Origin: WRAV01 sp050950205
GTDB taxonomy: Bacteria > Bacillota > Clostridia > Oscillospirales > Ruminococcaceae
Length of the DNA stretch: 26,017 nucleotides
Direction of reading: 5' to 3'
Assembly (NCBI GenBank): GCA_050950205.1
Contig: JBMNHF010000008.1
Location: 1 to 26,017 of the forward strand
A program made the position numbers and the translations under genes. Under the pieces are notes generated by a model. It worked only from the letters and a program-made list of their open reading frames with translations. It was not told the origin of the DNA and ran no database searches. Below are positions 1-8,474 of this stretch, piece after piece. The number at the start of each line of letters is the position of its first letter. The first letter of the stretch is position 1.

Positions 1-1
1 T

Positions 2-64
2 TTGCGGGAAAAGCTGGCCGCAACGAAAGGTGCAGGGACCATAAAATCCAGTCAAGCTGCCTAA
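2..64 (+). CDS. 3' end of an upstream gene, identity uncertain (fliM expected)
   Basis: One frame is open from base 2 to a TAA at 62-64 and would give a 20-residue C-terminal tail ending in KSSQAA. The other two frames also stop before or at the start of fliY (42-44 and 148-150), so the true frame cannot be settled from so short a piece. In clostridial operons fliM normally precedes fliY, and the frame from base 1 begins FAGKAGRN, loosely like the F-x-G-x-x-G segment near the FliM C-terminus. Because the next 1.6 kb contains several one-base indels, a frameshift here is also possible. Placement as a gene end is inference from context. Confidence 0.3.
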   Translation: MREKLAATKGAGTIKSSQAA

Positions 65-146
65 GAGTGGCTGCACGGCCAAGTGCCGCGCTTTGCAAAT
101 GCTCCGCGTTTTCAAAGGGACTGATTATAAGAGAGGTGTCAGTTAT

Positions 147-1388
147 ATGAGTGGGGATGCAAACATTTTCTCAACTCTCGAAATCGATACAATAGGCGAA
201 ATTATGAATATTAGCATGGGTTCTGCCGCTACTGCGGCCTCCACCCTGCTGGACAAAAAAGTTGTCATCACCACTCCTGTTGTCAACATAGTGGATTTGG
301 ATTCTTTTGACATCAGCGTGCTGGAACCTGCTATCGCCGTAGAGATCAAATATATCGAGGGTATTTCCGGCTCCAATCTTCTTATTCTGCGGATGGAGGA
401 TGCCAAAACCATACTGGCTCAGATGATGCAGACCGAGCTGCCCGACGACTATGTGTTTGATGAAATGGGTTACTCCGCCATCTGCGAGATGATGAACCAG
501 ATGATGGGTTCCTCCGCCACCGTTCTCAGTTGTTTTTTAGGGCGATCTATCAACATCTCCACCCCGGTTACCGCCCCCATTGACGAATGGAACTCCTTTA
601 AAAAGCAACACCTGCCCCAGGATTCCCATCTTGTTACCATTCAGTTTACCCTTAGCATTGAGGGAGTAATGGAAAGTGAATTCATCAGTGTGATGGAGGT
701 TAAGTTGGCCAAGGAGATTATCGCCGTTTCCCTAAACTTTGATACGGATACCGAAACTCCTCAGCCCCAACCGGAAGCTCCCATTCCCTCCATCACCCAG
801 AAGGAAACTTCCCCTGCGGATGCCATTCCCCAGCCTGCCCCCATGCCGCAGGCTCTGCGGAGCCCTCGGCACCGCCACCCAGTGGTGCGACAGCGCCGCC
901 TGTGTCCCCTCCCCAAGGAGCGGCACCTCAGCAGCCAGGGGGATACCCCCCTATCCGCCGCCTCAGGGCTATCCACCTTATACACCGTATCCGGCTACCA
1001 GGTGCCGCCGGTAGGCTACGGCTATTCGCCTCAGGCGCCTGCACCGATGGCTGCGCCGGCTCAGGACCCGGTGGTGGTAAAGAACTACGATTACAGCGAT
1101 TTTTCCAACGAAAGCAATGTGAAAGAAGTGCCCCACAACCTGGATTTGGTTATGAATGTGCCGGTACAGGTAACCGTGGAGTTGGGGCGCACCAAACGCA
1201 AAATCAAAGAAATTTTGGAGTTTGGCCAAGGCACCATTGTGGAGCTGGATAAACAGGCCGGAAGCCAGGTGGATGTGATTGTCAACGGCCAACTGATTGC
1301 AAAAGGCGATGTTGTGGTGGTGGATGATAATTTCTCCATCCGTATCACCGAAATTCTCAAGGCCAGGGATACCCTTACCATGATCTGA
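147..1388 (+). CDS. fliY: Flagellar switch protein and CheY-P phosphatase FliY
   Basis: FliY sits in the cytoplasmic C-ring, helps set rotation direction and dephosphorylates CheY-P. The ATG at 147 is chosen because GAGAGGTG lies about 8 bases upstream; an in-frame ATG at 93 would add 18 unrelated residues. The product is 413 residues. The N-terminal half is a CheC-type domain with two complete phosphatase motifs: D14-E18-N21 with P44, and a second S-x3-E-x2-N (SAICEMMN) followed by P after 22 residues. The last ~95 residues are a FliN-type SpoA domain (from NLDLVMNVPVQVTVELG). The Pro-rich linker between them is read in the wrong frame from about 855 to 992 as a result of three compensating one-base losses. 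The N-terminal EIDALL CheY-docking peptide known from Bacillus FliY is absent. It precedes cheY in the operon. Confidence 0.92.
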   Translation: MSGDANIFSTLEIDTIGEIMNISMGSAATAASTLLDKKVVITTPVVNIVDLDSFDISVLEPAIAVEIKYIEGISGSNLLILRMEDAKTILAQMMQTELPDDYVFDEMGYSAICEMMNQMMGSSATVLSCFLGRSINISTPVTAPIDEWNSFKKQHLPQDSHLVTIQFTLSIEGVMESEFISVMEVKLAKEIIAVSLNFDTDTETPQPQPEAPIPSITQKETSPADAIPQPAPMPQALRSPRHRHPVVRQRRLCPLPKERHLSSQGDTPLSAASGLSTLYTVSGYQVPPVGYGYSPQAPAPMAAPAQDPVVVKNYDYSDFSNESNVKEVPHNLDLVMNVPVQVTVELGRTKRKIKEILEFGQGTIVELDKQAGSQVDVIVNGQLIAKGDVVVVDDNFSIRITEILKARDTLTMI

Positions 1389-1461
1389 TGAAAGGTTAGG
1401 CCTTCTATGGTTCCAACCGGCAGCGGGGCCGTGAACAATTTATAATAGGTGGTGCAGTTGT

Positions 1462-1822
1462 ATGAGCAAAATTCTGATTGTTGACGATGCCGCATTTATG
1501 CGGATGATGATCAAAGATACCTTGAACAAGTTGGGCTACACCGATGTGGAAGAAGCGGCGGGACGGTGTCATTGCGGTGGAAAAATACCAGCAGCTCAAT
1601 CCCGATTTGGTGATGATGGACGTAACTATGCCCAACCTGGACGGCATCGGGGCGCTGCGAGCCATCAAGCAGATCAACCCCAACGCCAAGGTTGTGATGT
1701 GCTCTGCCATGGGTCAGGAATCCATGGTGGTGGAGGCTATCAAGCTGGGCGCATTGGATTTTATTGTCAAACCTTTTAAGCCCGACCGCATTGCCAAAAC
1801 CATGAAGGCGGTTTTGGGGTAA
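1462..1822 (+). CDS. cheY: CheY response regulator, interrupted by a one-base frameshift
   Basis: Single-domain receiver that carries the chemotaxis signal to the flagellar switch. The ATG at 1462 follows AGGTGGTG. The N-terminal part MSKILIVDDAAFMRMM has the acidic pocket (DD) and reads to about base 1557. The rest is in the next frame: DGVIAVEKYQQLNPDLVMMD (phosphoacceptor Asp), MPNLDGIGALRAI, CSAMGQ (Thr/Ser site) and FIVKPF (conserved Lys). Removing one G from the GGG at 1560-1562 joins them as EEAADGVIAVEKY, giving a normal 119-residue CheY. As written the gene is broken; a sequencing or assembly error is more likely than true loss, since everything else in the operon is intact. Its neighbour FliY is a CheY-P phosphatase. 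Confidence 0.9.
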
Positions 1823-1972
1823 TACGACCTATCCCGTTAAGGGACAAAAGCGGTGCATTGCGCGCCGTTTTCGGATTGTGCAGCAAGAACTGAGCACTGG
1901 CAGATCATTTTAGATGAGCCGGGTTCCTATTTCAAAGGGTTTTGGTCCCCGAAAGGCGGGTGAGGCATCCAA

Positions 1973-2350
1973 GTGAATGTTTGGGAAGTCTTGTCGATGG
2001 CAGGAGCTTTTGCTGTCATTGCCCTGATGCTTGTCCTCACCTATTATGCCAGCCGCTGGTATGCCAGGCGGATGAGCGCCGCACCAGGTTCGGGCAGGTA
2101 TATCAAATTTTGTGATCGTGTGCCGGTGGGACAGGGTTCGTCCCTCGCCATCGTCCAAGTAGGGGGAAAATACTACCTTTTGGGCATCAGCGATAAAAAT
2201 ATGCAGCTGATCTGCGAGCTCTCGGACTTTGAGCCGGAGGAGAACGGGCCGGAAACGCCTCCTTCCTTTGGCCGGATGTTTTCTGATTTGCTGCGCAAAA
2301 ACCGGGACGGCGAAAAAGAAGAGGAAACGGCGGGAGCAGTGGATGAATAA
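1973..2350 (+). CDS. fliO: Flagellar export apparatus protein FliO
   Basis: FliO helps assemble the FliP-FliQ-FliR export gate. The GTG start at 1973 is preceded by a purine-rich stretch (GAAAGGCGGGTGAGG). The 125-residue product has one membrane segment at about residues 8-28, then a small soluble domain (RYIKFCDRVPVGQGSSLAIVQ, YYLLGISD) typical of FliO/FliZ, and an acidic tail. Its TAA overlaps the start of fliP by 8 bases, implying coupled translation. The 150 bases between cheY and this gene hold nothing recognisable. Identity rests on position and the short conserved domain; FliO is a fast-evolving family. Confidence 0.85.
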   Translation: MNVWEVLSMAGAFAVIALMLVLTYYASRWYARRMSAAPGSGRYIKFCDRVPVGQGSSLAIVQVGGKYYLLGISDKNMQLICELSDFEPEENGPETPPSFGRMFSDLLRKNRDGEKEEETAGAVDE

Positions 2351-3122
2351 AAGGAGATTTGTAAAAGTTGCCGTGGTGCTGCTGGTGCTGGCGGCAATCA
2401 CAGCCACCTGCTGCATTTCCGCCTTTGCTGCTGTAGACACCCCGGGGGGAGGCCCGGGCAGTCAGGACCCCAACATCAACATCAGCATCAACGGAGAAGG
2501 CTCCGACGCCGTTCGCATTATCTTGCTGCTCACCGTGCTCAGCGTACTTCCCTCCATTTTGCTGATGATGACCTGCTTTACCCGGATTGTCATTGTGTTT
2601 TCCCTGCTGCGCAACGCTCTGGGATTGCAGCAGACACCTCCCAATCAGGTGCTCATAGGCCTTGCCCTTTTTCTCAGCCTTTTTATTATGAATCCGGTGA
2701 TTTCCGACATCAATCAAAATGCTTACCGCCCTTTTTCCGAAGGAGAGATTGCCAGCGAAGAGTTTGTGGAGCGAGCCTCCGCCCCTCTCAAGGACTGGAT
2801 GCTCCGACAGACCAAGACGGAGGATCTGAATATGTTCCTCAATCTTTCGGGGGGAGAGCGGCCCGAGTCGGTGGAGGAGTATTCCATGGCGGTGGTGGTT
2901 CCCTCCTTTATCACCAGTGAGCTCAAGCGGGCCTTTACCATAGGATTTTTGCTCTTTTTACCCTTTTTAATTGTGGATATTGTGGTGGCTTCGGCCCTCA
3001 TGTCCATGGGTATGATGATGATGCCGCCGGCTACGGTGGCTCTGCCCTTTAAAATTCTGTTGTTTATTCTGGTGGATGGCTGGAGCTTAGTGATACGGGC
3101 TCTGGTGCAAACCTACCAATAA
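2343..3122 (+). CDS. fliP: Flagellar export gate protein FliP
   Basis: Core channel subunit of the flagellar type III export gate in the inner membrane. The ATG at 2343 is preferred because it gives a standard cleavable signal peptide (MNKRRF, then a hydrophobic run to about residue 28, ending ISAFA); the frame is open further upstream but only within fliO. The 259-residue protein carries the family hallmarks: MTCFTRIVIVFSLLRNALG, TPPNQVLIGLALFLS, then the periplasmic loop and the C-terminal membrane pair FLLFLPFLIVDIVVAS and MMMMPPATVALPFKILLF. The length is usual. It overlaps fliO by 8 bases and leads to fliQ after a 77-base gap. Confidence 0.97.
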   Translation: MNKRRFVKVAVVLLVLAAITATCCISAFAAVDTPGGGPGSQDPNINISINGEGSDAVRIILLLTVLSVLPSILLMMTCFTRIVIVFSLLRNALGLQQTPPNQVLIGLALFLSLFIMNPVISDINQNAYRPFSEGEIASEEFVERASAPLKDWMLRQTKTEDLNMFLNLSGGERPESVEEYSMAVVVPSFITSELKRAFTIGFLLFLPFLIVDIVVASALMSMGMMMMPPATVALPFKILLFILVDGWSLVIRALVQTYQ

Positions 3123-3199
3123 GGAATCCATAGGGCTGTTGCCAAACTGGATTGCCTCTACCAAAAAGCTGCCAAGCGGGCACAGAAAGGAGAACCGCG

Positions 3200-3463
3200 T
3201 TGACTCAAGGTCAGGTTATGGAAATTTTGCGAGATACGCTGTTCACCACCTTTAAGCTGGCAGCCCCGCTGCTGATCGGAAGTCTGGCGGTGGGACTGAT
3301 CATTGCCGTGATTCAGGCGGCAACGCAAATTCACGAGCAAACGCTTACCTTTGTACCAAAGTTGTTGACCATAGGCCTGTTGCTGCTGCTCATCGGTCCC
3401 TGGATTATGACCCAGATGGGGGAATTTGTGGAAAGGCTGCTGGCCTATATGATAAGCGTCTAG
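3200..3463 (+). CDS. fliQ: Flagellar export gate protein FliQ
   Basis: Small membrane subunit of the export gate, encoded between fliP and fliR as usual. A TTG start at 3200 is preferred because GAAAGGAG lies 8-9 bases upstream and the protein then begins with the family's typical MTQGQVMEILRD. A start at 3152 would add 16 unlikely residues. The product has 87 residues with two membrane helices (KLAAPLLIGSLAVGLIIAVI and KLLTIGLLLLLIGPWIM) flanking the conserved QAATQIHEQTLTFVPK loop. Length and motif agree with the family. Confidence 0.96.
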   Translation: MTQGQVMEILRDTLFTTFKLAAPLLIGSLAVGLIIAVIQAATQIHEQTLTFVPKLLTIGLLLLLIGPWIMTQMGEFVERLLAYMISV

Positions 3464-3478
3464 CGGTTCCGGGGGCGG

Positions 3479-4255
3479 ATGATGGTTATAAATTTAGAAC
3501 AGTACATGGTCTTCCTGCTGGTAATGTTGCGCATGGTAGGTATGCTGCTGTTTCACCCAATTTTAGGCCGGCGCAACATCCCGCCGATGCTTGGCACCGG
3601 CTTGGCGTTTGTGCTGGCTATTTTACTGACCGGAACCATAACCTTTGACCCCTTGCCGGAGCTTAACCTTTTACAGTTTCTCTACCTGGTGGTCAAAGAG
3701 CTGGCGGTAGGCCTCATGGCCGGAACCATTCTGCGTATGTTTTTATCCGCCCTTATCGTCGGCGGCGAAATCATTGATATGCAAAACGGTCTGGGTATGG
3801 CCAAAAGCTTTGACCCGGCCTCCAACACCTCGGTTTCGGTGACCGCCAACCTTCTCAATGCTTTTTTTATCCTCATCTTTTTTGCCACCAACAACCACCT
3901 GACCTTTATCCATCTGTCGGCTCAAACCTTTCGAATCATTCCGCTGGGTGAGGCGTGGATCAGCGCCGATGCCCTTTCCTATATCCCACAGCTGTTTTCC
4001 TCCGCTTTTTTGCTGGCCATTAAATTGTGTTTGCCCATTGTGGCGGTGGAGCTGGTGGTGACGGTGGCAGTGGGGATTATTATGCGGATTATCCCGCAAA
4101 TCAACATCTTTGTCGTCAACATCCAGTTTAAGCTCTTCATCGGTATCTTTGCTCTGATTGTGCTGGTGGTTCCCATCATGGGATTTTTCGAAAACCTGCT
4201 GATCATTTGCATGGAACGGGTGCAGGAGGCTTGGACCTACCTTTTGCCGGTATAG
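3479..4255 (+). CDS. fliR: Flagellar export gate protein FliR
   Basis: Third membrane component of the export gate. The product is 258 residues with about six hydrophobic segments and the family's features: LFHPILGRRNIPP after the first helix, the conserved GEIIDMQNGLGMAKSFDP loop and the C-terminal NIFVVNIQFKLFIGIF segment. Two adjacent ATGs (3479, 3482) are possible starts; GGGGGCGG abuts the first, so the second or a slightly later start may be used. It is not fused to flhB, unlike the fliR-flhB fusions of some clostridia; flhB starts 57 bases further on. Confidence 0.95.
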   Translation: MMVINLEQYMVFLLVMLRMVGMLLFHPILGRRNIPPMLGTGLAFVLAILLTGTITFDPLPELNLLQFLYLVVKELAVGLMAGTILRMFLSALIVGGEIIDMQNGLGMAKSFDPASNTSVSVTANLLNAFFILIFFATNNHLTFIHLSAQTFRIIPLGEAWISADALSYIPQLFSSAFLLAIKLCLPIVAVELVVTVAVGIIMRIIPQINIFVVNIQFKLFIGIFALIVLVVPIMGFFENLLIICMERVQEAWTYLLPV

Positions 4256-4312
4256 CCGGTGGGAACGACTCTACGGGCGCGCAGCGTCCGCTGCCGGATG
4301 GGGGGATAGAGC

Positions 4313-5440
4313 ATGGCGCAGGGCGAGGGTGGCGAGAGAACCGAAAAGGCAACCCCAAAACGACGAAGTGACGAGCGAAAAAAGGGCAATGTATTTCAAA
4401 GCCGGGACGTTACCACTATTTTAACTCTGGTGGCCGGATTTTTTATTATCCGGGTGTTTGTGGGAAGCTTTTTGGAACGACTGCAGGAGCTTTATCGCCG
4501 CCAGGTTTATCGAATCAACGATATTCCCCAGTTGGACACCACGGTGGTCATGGCCCTGTTCCGGGAGTTGGCAACTCTGGCGGCCACCACACTGTTGCCC
4601 GCCCTTTTTCTGATCGGCTTGCTGGCGGTACTGACGGTGGGTTTTCAGACCAGGTGGATCTGGTCCACCGAACAGCTTAAGTTTAAATGGGAACGAATCA
4701 ATCCCATCAAGGGATTTCAAAGGCTTTTGTCTCTGCGCTCTCTGGTGGAGCTGACCAAAAGCATCATAAAAATTGTGGTCATTATCTGGCTTTTGTACGG
4801 CAAGGTGATGGGTACGTTGGAGTTTCTCCCCTTAATGATGGACTGGGATCTGATGCAGGCTGCTCGCTTTGTGGGCAAGGAGATCATTGGTCTGATCCTC
4901 ACCGTAGGAGTTGCCTTTGGAGCCGTAGCTGCCATCGACTACCTCTACCAGTGGTGGGAGTACGAAAAAAGCATTAAAATGACCAAACAGGAAATCAAAG
5001 ACGAGTACAAGCAGATGGAAGGGGACCCCCAAATTAAGAGCAGGCGCCGGCAAAAGCAGCGGGAGTATGCCATGGCCCGGATGATGCAGGCGGTTAAGGA
5101 AGCCGATGTGGTGGTGCGTAACCCCACTCACTTTGCGGTGGCTCTGAAATACGATTTGGAACGGGATATGGCTCCCATTGTGCTGGCCAAAGGACAGGAT
5201 CACATTGCGCTGCGCATTGTGGCAGAAGCGGAAGCACACAGCGTCCCCACGGTGGAAAACAAGACGTTGGCCCGCAGCCTTTACGAGTTAACACAAATCG
5301 ACGAAATGATTCCCCCGGAACTGTTTGCGCCGGTGGCCGAGCTGTTGGCATGGCTGTTTAGCCAACGGCAAAAGGGCATGATACCGGCAGCAAGCGCTTC
5401 CTCCCATTCGCACACCATTCATTCTCCGATTGAAGGATAA
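4313..5440 (+). CDS. flhB: Flagellar export substrate-specificity switch FlhB
   Basis: FlhB switches export from rod/hook to filament subunits. The 375-residue product starts in the typical way (GGERTEKATPKRRSDERKKG), has four membrane segments and a cytoplasmic C-terminal domain with the self-cleavage motif N270-P271-T272-H273, inside VVVRNPTHFAVALKYD. Cleavage between N270 and P271 is established for the family. The tail after about residue 355 is Ser/His-rich and not conserved. A GGGGGGAT run precedes the ATG. The flhA start lies 3 bases past the stop. Confidence 0.97.
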   Translation: MAQGEGGERTEKATPKRRSDERKKGNVFQSRDVTTILTLVAGFFIIRVFVGSFLERLQELYRRQVYRINDIPQLDTTVVMALFRELATLAATTLLPALFLIGLLAVLTVGFQTRWIWSTEQLKFKWERINPIKGFQRLLSLRSLVELTKSIIKIVVIIWLLYGKVMGTLEFLPLMMDWDLMQAARFVGKEIIGLILTVGVAFGAVAAIDYLYQWWEYEKSIKMTKQEIKDEYKQMEGDPQIKSRRRQKQREYAMARMMQAVKEADVVVRNPTHFAVALKYDLERDMAPIVLAKGQDHIALRIVAEAEAHSVPTVENKTLARSLYELTQIDEMIPPELFAPVAELLAWLFSQRQKGMIPAASASSHSHTIHSPIEG

Positions 5441-5443
5441 CCT

Positions 5444-7519
5444 ATGAAAAAACTCCTGACAAACGTAGTATCTGTATTGGTGGTCACGGTCATTCTCTTT
5501 TTGATCGTGCCGCTTCCCCCTGCGTTTTTGGATTTTATGTTCCTCCTCAACATCGGGCTTTCCCTGATGATTTTGCTCCTTTCCATGTACATTCGGGAAA
5601 CGTTGGAGTTTTCCGCATTTCCTACCCTGATGCTGATTACCACTCTGCTGCGCCTTGCCCTTAACGTTTCCTCCACCCGTCTGATTCTCGGCAACAACGG
5701 CCAGGCGGGCAAGGTGATAGAAGCCTTTGGCAACTTTGTGCTCCAAGGCAATGTGGTGGTAGGCTTTGTCATCTTTATCATCATTATCTTGGTAAACCTT
5801 ATGGTCATCGCCAAGGGAGCCGAGCGGGTGGCGGAGGTCTCCGCCCGGTTTACCTTGGACGCCATGCCCGGCAAACAGATGGCCATTGATGCGGATTTAA
5901 ACTCCGGCCTGATTGACGAGCAGGAGGCAAAGCTCCGCCGCTCCAAAATTCAGCGGGAAGCCGACTTCTTCGGTGCCATGGACGGTGCCACCAAGTTTGT
6001 GAAGGGAGACGCCATCATCGGCGTTCTCATCACCATTGTCAACTTTGTGGGCGGTTTGCTGGTGGGCATGGTGTCCGGTGGCATGAACTTTGCACAGGTG
6101 CTTCAGGTGTATTCCATCGCCACGGTGGGCGACGGTCTGGTCAGCCAGATTCCGTCCATTCTCATCTCCTCCGCCACCGGTATGATTGTCACCCGCTCCT
6201 CCAGCGAGAACAACATCAACATCGATGTTTCCGGTCAGCTCTTTCAGAACCCTACGGTGCTGATCATTGCCGGCGGTGTGGTAGGTGCCTTTGCGGTCAT
6301 TCCCGGCGGACCTAAGGTGCAGCCCATTGTTCTGGCAGCTCTTCTCATTACCTTGGGGATCTTTCTTCAAAGAGGCCCCCGCTCGGCCATGGCTATGGGC
6401 CCCTCCGGGGAAGCAGCTCTTTCTGCTCTGGATGCCGAAGCCATTCCCGAAGTGCTCAACGAGGCCAGCTATTACAAGAATATTGAAAATGTCTACGAGC
6501 TGCTCAATGTGGACCCCATTGAGATGGAGTTTGGATACTCCTTGGTGCCTTTGGTGGACGAAAGCTCCGGCGGCAGCTTTATCGACCGGATTGTAATGTT
6601 CCGCAAGCAGTTTGCCACCGAGTACGGCATGGTGATTCCCACGGTGCGGCTGCGAGATAACGGCATGCTCAACCCCAACCAGTATGTGGTCAAGCTCAAG
6701 GGAGAGGAAGTTGGCCGGGGAGAAGTGCTGGTAGACTATTATCTGGCACTGGATCCCGGCAATACCATGGGCGAAATCGAGGGGATTGACACCGTGGAGC
6801 CTGCCTACGGCATTCCCGGCAAGTGGATTACCGAAGATCTGCGGGAAACCGCCGAGGTTTACGGCTACACCGTCATTGACCCCCTGTCCGTTATCGTCAC
6901 CCACATGAGCGAAATCATCCGCAGTCATGCCCACGAGCTGCTCACCCGACAGGATGTCAACACCCTGCTGGAAAACACCGCCAAGCGGGATAAGAATATT
7001 GTTTCGGACGTGGTGCCCGGCATTGTTTCGGTAGCGGATGTACAAAAGGTCTTGCAGAATTTACTGCGGGAAGGCGTGCCCATCAAAGATATGGAGTCCA
7101 TTCTGGAGACTTTGGGGGATTACGGCCTTACCACCAAGGACACCGATATGTTGACCGAATATGTACGCCAGCGCCTGCGCCGCACCATTACCCGGCAGTA
7201 TGTGCAGGGCAATGCCCTCAAGGTGATTACAGTGGATCAGGATGTGGAGCAGGCCATTTTGGGCAGCATCAAAAAGGGAGAGCACGGCACCTATATGGCA
7301 TTGGAGCCGGAAAAGGTGCAGCATATTGTTTCCAGTATCATTGACGATATTGCAGCTTTAAAGGACATTGTGTCCACCCCCATTGTCCTCACCTCTCCGG
7401 TGGTGCGCGTCTACCTCAAAAAGATGCTGGATCAGTTTTCCCCCAACATCACCGTGCTCAGCTTTTCCGAGGTGGACCCCAGCGTTCAGATTCAGGCTCT
7501 GGCCAACGTGACCATGTAA
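5444..7519 (+). CDS. flhA: Flagellar export gate protein FlhA
   Basis: FlhA forms the nonameric ring of the flagellar export gate and docks chaperone-substrate complexes. The start at 5444 follows GAAGGA at the end of flhB. The 691-residue product has about eight N-terminal membrane helices, the FHIPEP signature region (RFTLDAMPGKQMAIDADLNS, GLIDEQEAKLRRSKIQREAD), and a soluble C-terminal domain from about residue 330. The length is normal. What follows is notable: flhF and flhG, which in Clostridioides and Bacillus lie just downstream, are missing and the sigma factor gene comes next. Confidence 0.98.
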   Translation: MKKLLTNVVSVLVVTVILFLIVPLPPAFLDFMFLLNIGLSLMILLLSMYIRETLEFSAFPTLMLITTLLRLALNVSSTRLILGNNGQAGKVIEAFGNFVLQGNVVVGFVIFIIIILVNLMVIAKGAERVAEVSARFTLDAMPGKQMAIDADLNSGLIDEQEAKLRRSKIQREADFFGAMDGATKFVKGDAIIGVLITIVNFVGGLLVGMVSGGMNFAQVLQVYSIATVGDGLVSQIPSILISSATGMIVTRSSSENNINIDVSGQLFQNPTVLIIAGGVVGAFAVIPGGPKVQPIVLAALLITLGIFLQRGPRSAMAMGPSGEAALSALDAEAIPEVLNEASYYKNIENVYELLNVDPIEMEFGYSLVPLVDESSGGSFIDRIVMFRKQFATEYGMVIPTVRLRDNGMLNPNQYVVKLKGEEVGRGEVLVDYYLALDPGNTMGEIEGIDTVEPAYGIPGKWITEDLRETAEVYGYTVIDPLSVIVTHMSEIIRSHAHELLTRQDVNTLLENTAKRDKNIVSDVVPGIVSVADVQKVLQNLLREGVPIKDMESILETLGDYGLTTKDTDMLTEYVRQRLRRTITRQYVQGNALKVITVDQDVEQAILGSIKKGEHGTYMALEPEKVQHIVSSIIDDIAALKDIVSTPIVLTSPVVRVYLKKMLDQFSPNITVLSFSEVDPSVQIQALANVTM

Positions 7520-7591
7520 GCACCGGATGGCCGGCCAAGCCTTGTTGCACCGGTTTTGATCCCAATCAGTGATACGAAGGGCGTGAAAAAC

Positions 7592-8365
7592 ATGACAGCT
7601 GCGGAAGAGCAGGGAACCATATCCATGGATACTTGGGAGGAATACCTTTCTACCCGGGATATGGAACTGCGCAATCAGATTGTCATGGCATACGCCAATT
7701 TGGTCAAGATCATTGCCCTGCGGATGCGGGGAATTTATAAAAACTATGCGCAGCTTGACGATGTGCTCAATCAGGGAATCATTGCCCTCATCGACGCGGT
7801 GGAAAAGTACGATCCGGCCCGGAACATCAAGTTTGAAACCTTTGCCTCCATCAAGGTAAGAGGGGCCATCATCGATTTTATTCGGGCGCAGGACTGGGTG
7901 CCCCGCAGGCTCCGCAAGCTTTCCAGCGATTTGGAGCAAACCTATTTTCAGCTTTGCAACCAGCTCGAGCGCCAGCCCACCCATGGGGAATTGGCCAAAG
8001 CCATGGAGCTAACCGCCGAACAGCTGGACCGGGTGATGGAGCAGACCTATAACTTTCATCTGCTTTCCTACGAGGAAGTGGTTTGGCAGAAGCTCAGCTC
8101 GGTGGGGGAGGATTTATCCGAGGACCGGGCCGCCGATTCTCCCGAAGGGAGCCTGATGGAACAGGAACTGCACCATCAATTGCGGCAGGCCATCGATGCT
8201 CTCAACGAGCGGGAGCGGACAGTCATCTCCCTGTATTACTACGAAAAACTCAAGCTCAAAGAAATTGCGGAGGTGCTGGGAGTGAGCGAATCCCGAGTCA
8301 GCCAGATTCACTCCGCAGCTATCTTAAAAATGAAGCAAACCATGCAAAACTATATGGAACTGTAG
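7592..8365 (+). CDS. fliA: Flagellar sigma factor FliA / sigma-D family
   Basis: RNA polymerase sigma-28-type factor that normally transcribes late flagellar and chemotaxis genes. The ATG at 7592 is favoured (257 residues, GAAGG about 11 bases upstream), though TTG 7556 and GTG 7583 are in frame. Region 2 is clear: AYANLVKIIALRMRG, LDDVLNQGIIALIDAVEKYD, FETFASIKVRGAIIDFIRAQ, DWVPRRLR. Region 3 follows, then region 4 with a helix-turn-helix (LNERERTVISLYYYEKLKL, KEIAEVLGVSESRVSQIHSA). The sequence fits FliA/SigD/WhiG rather than a sporulation sigma, and the operon position supports flagellar use. Confidence 0.94.
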   Translation: MTAAEEQGTISMDTWEEYLSTRDMELRNQIVMAYANLVKIIALRMRGIYKNYAQLDDVLNQGIIALIDAVEKYDPARNIKFETFASIKVRGAIIDFIRAQDWVPRRLRKLSSDLEQTYFQLCNQLERQPTHGELAKAMELTAEQLDRVMEQTYNFHLLSYEEVVWQKLSSVGEDLSEDRAADSPEGSLMEQELHHQLRQAIDALNERERTVISLYYYEKLKLKEIAEVLGVSESRVSQIHSAAILKMKQTMQNYMEL

Positions 8366-8474
8366 GCCCATACCCCGAACAGGTTCTGGAATTTACTTCC
8401 TGCCGGCAACAAGAAAGAAAATCAGCCAATCACTTCACTAATAAAGTGAGGGGATTATTAAGGAGGGCACTGCT

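Noticed and set aside
739..1252. Overlapping plus-strand open frames in the fliY linker as separate small genes
   Set aside because: They are pieces of the fliY linker displaced by one-base losses, not independent genes.
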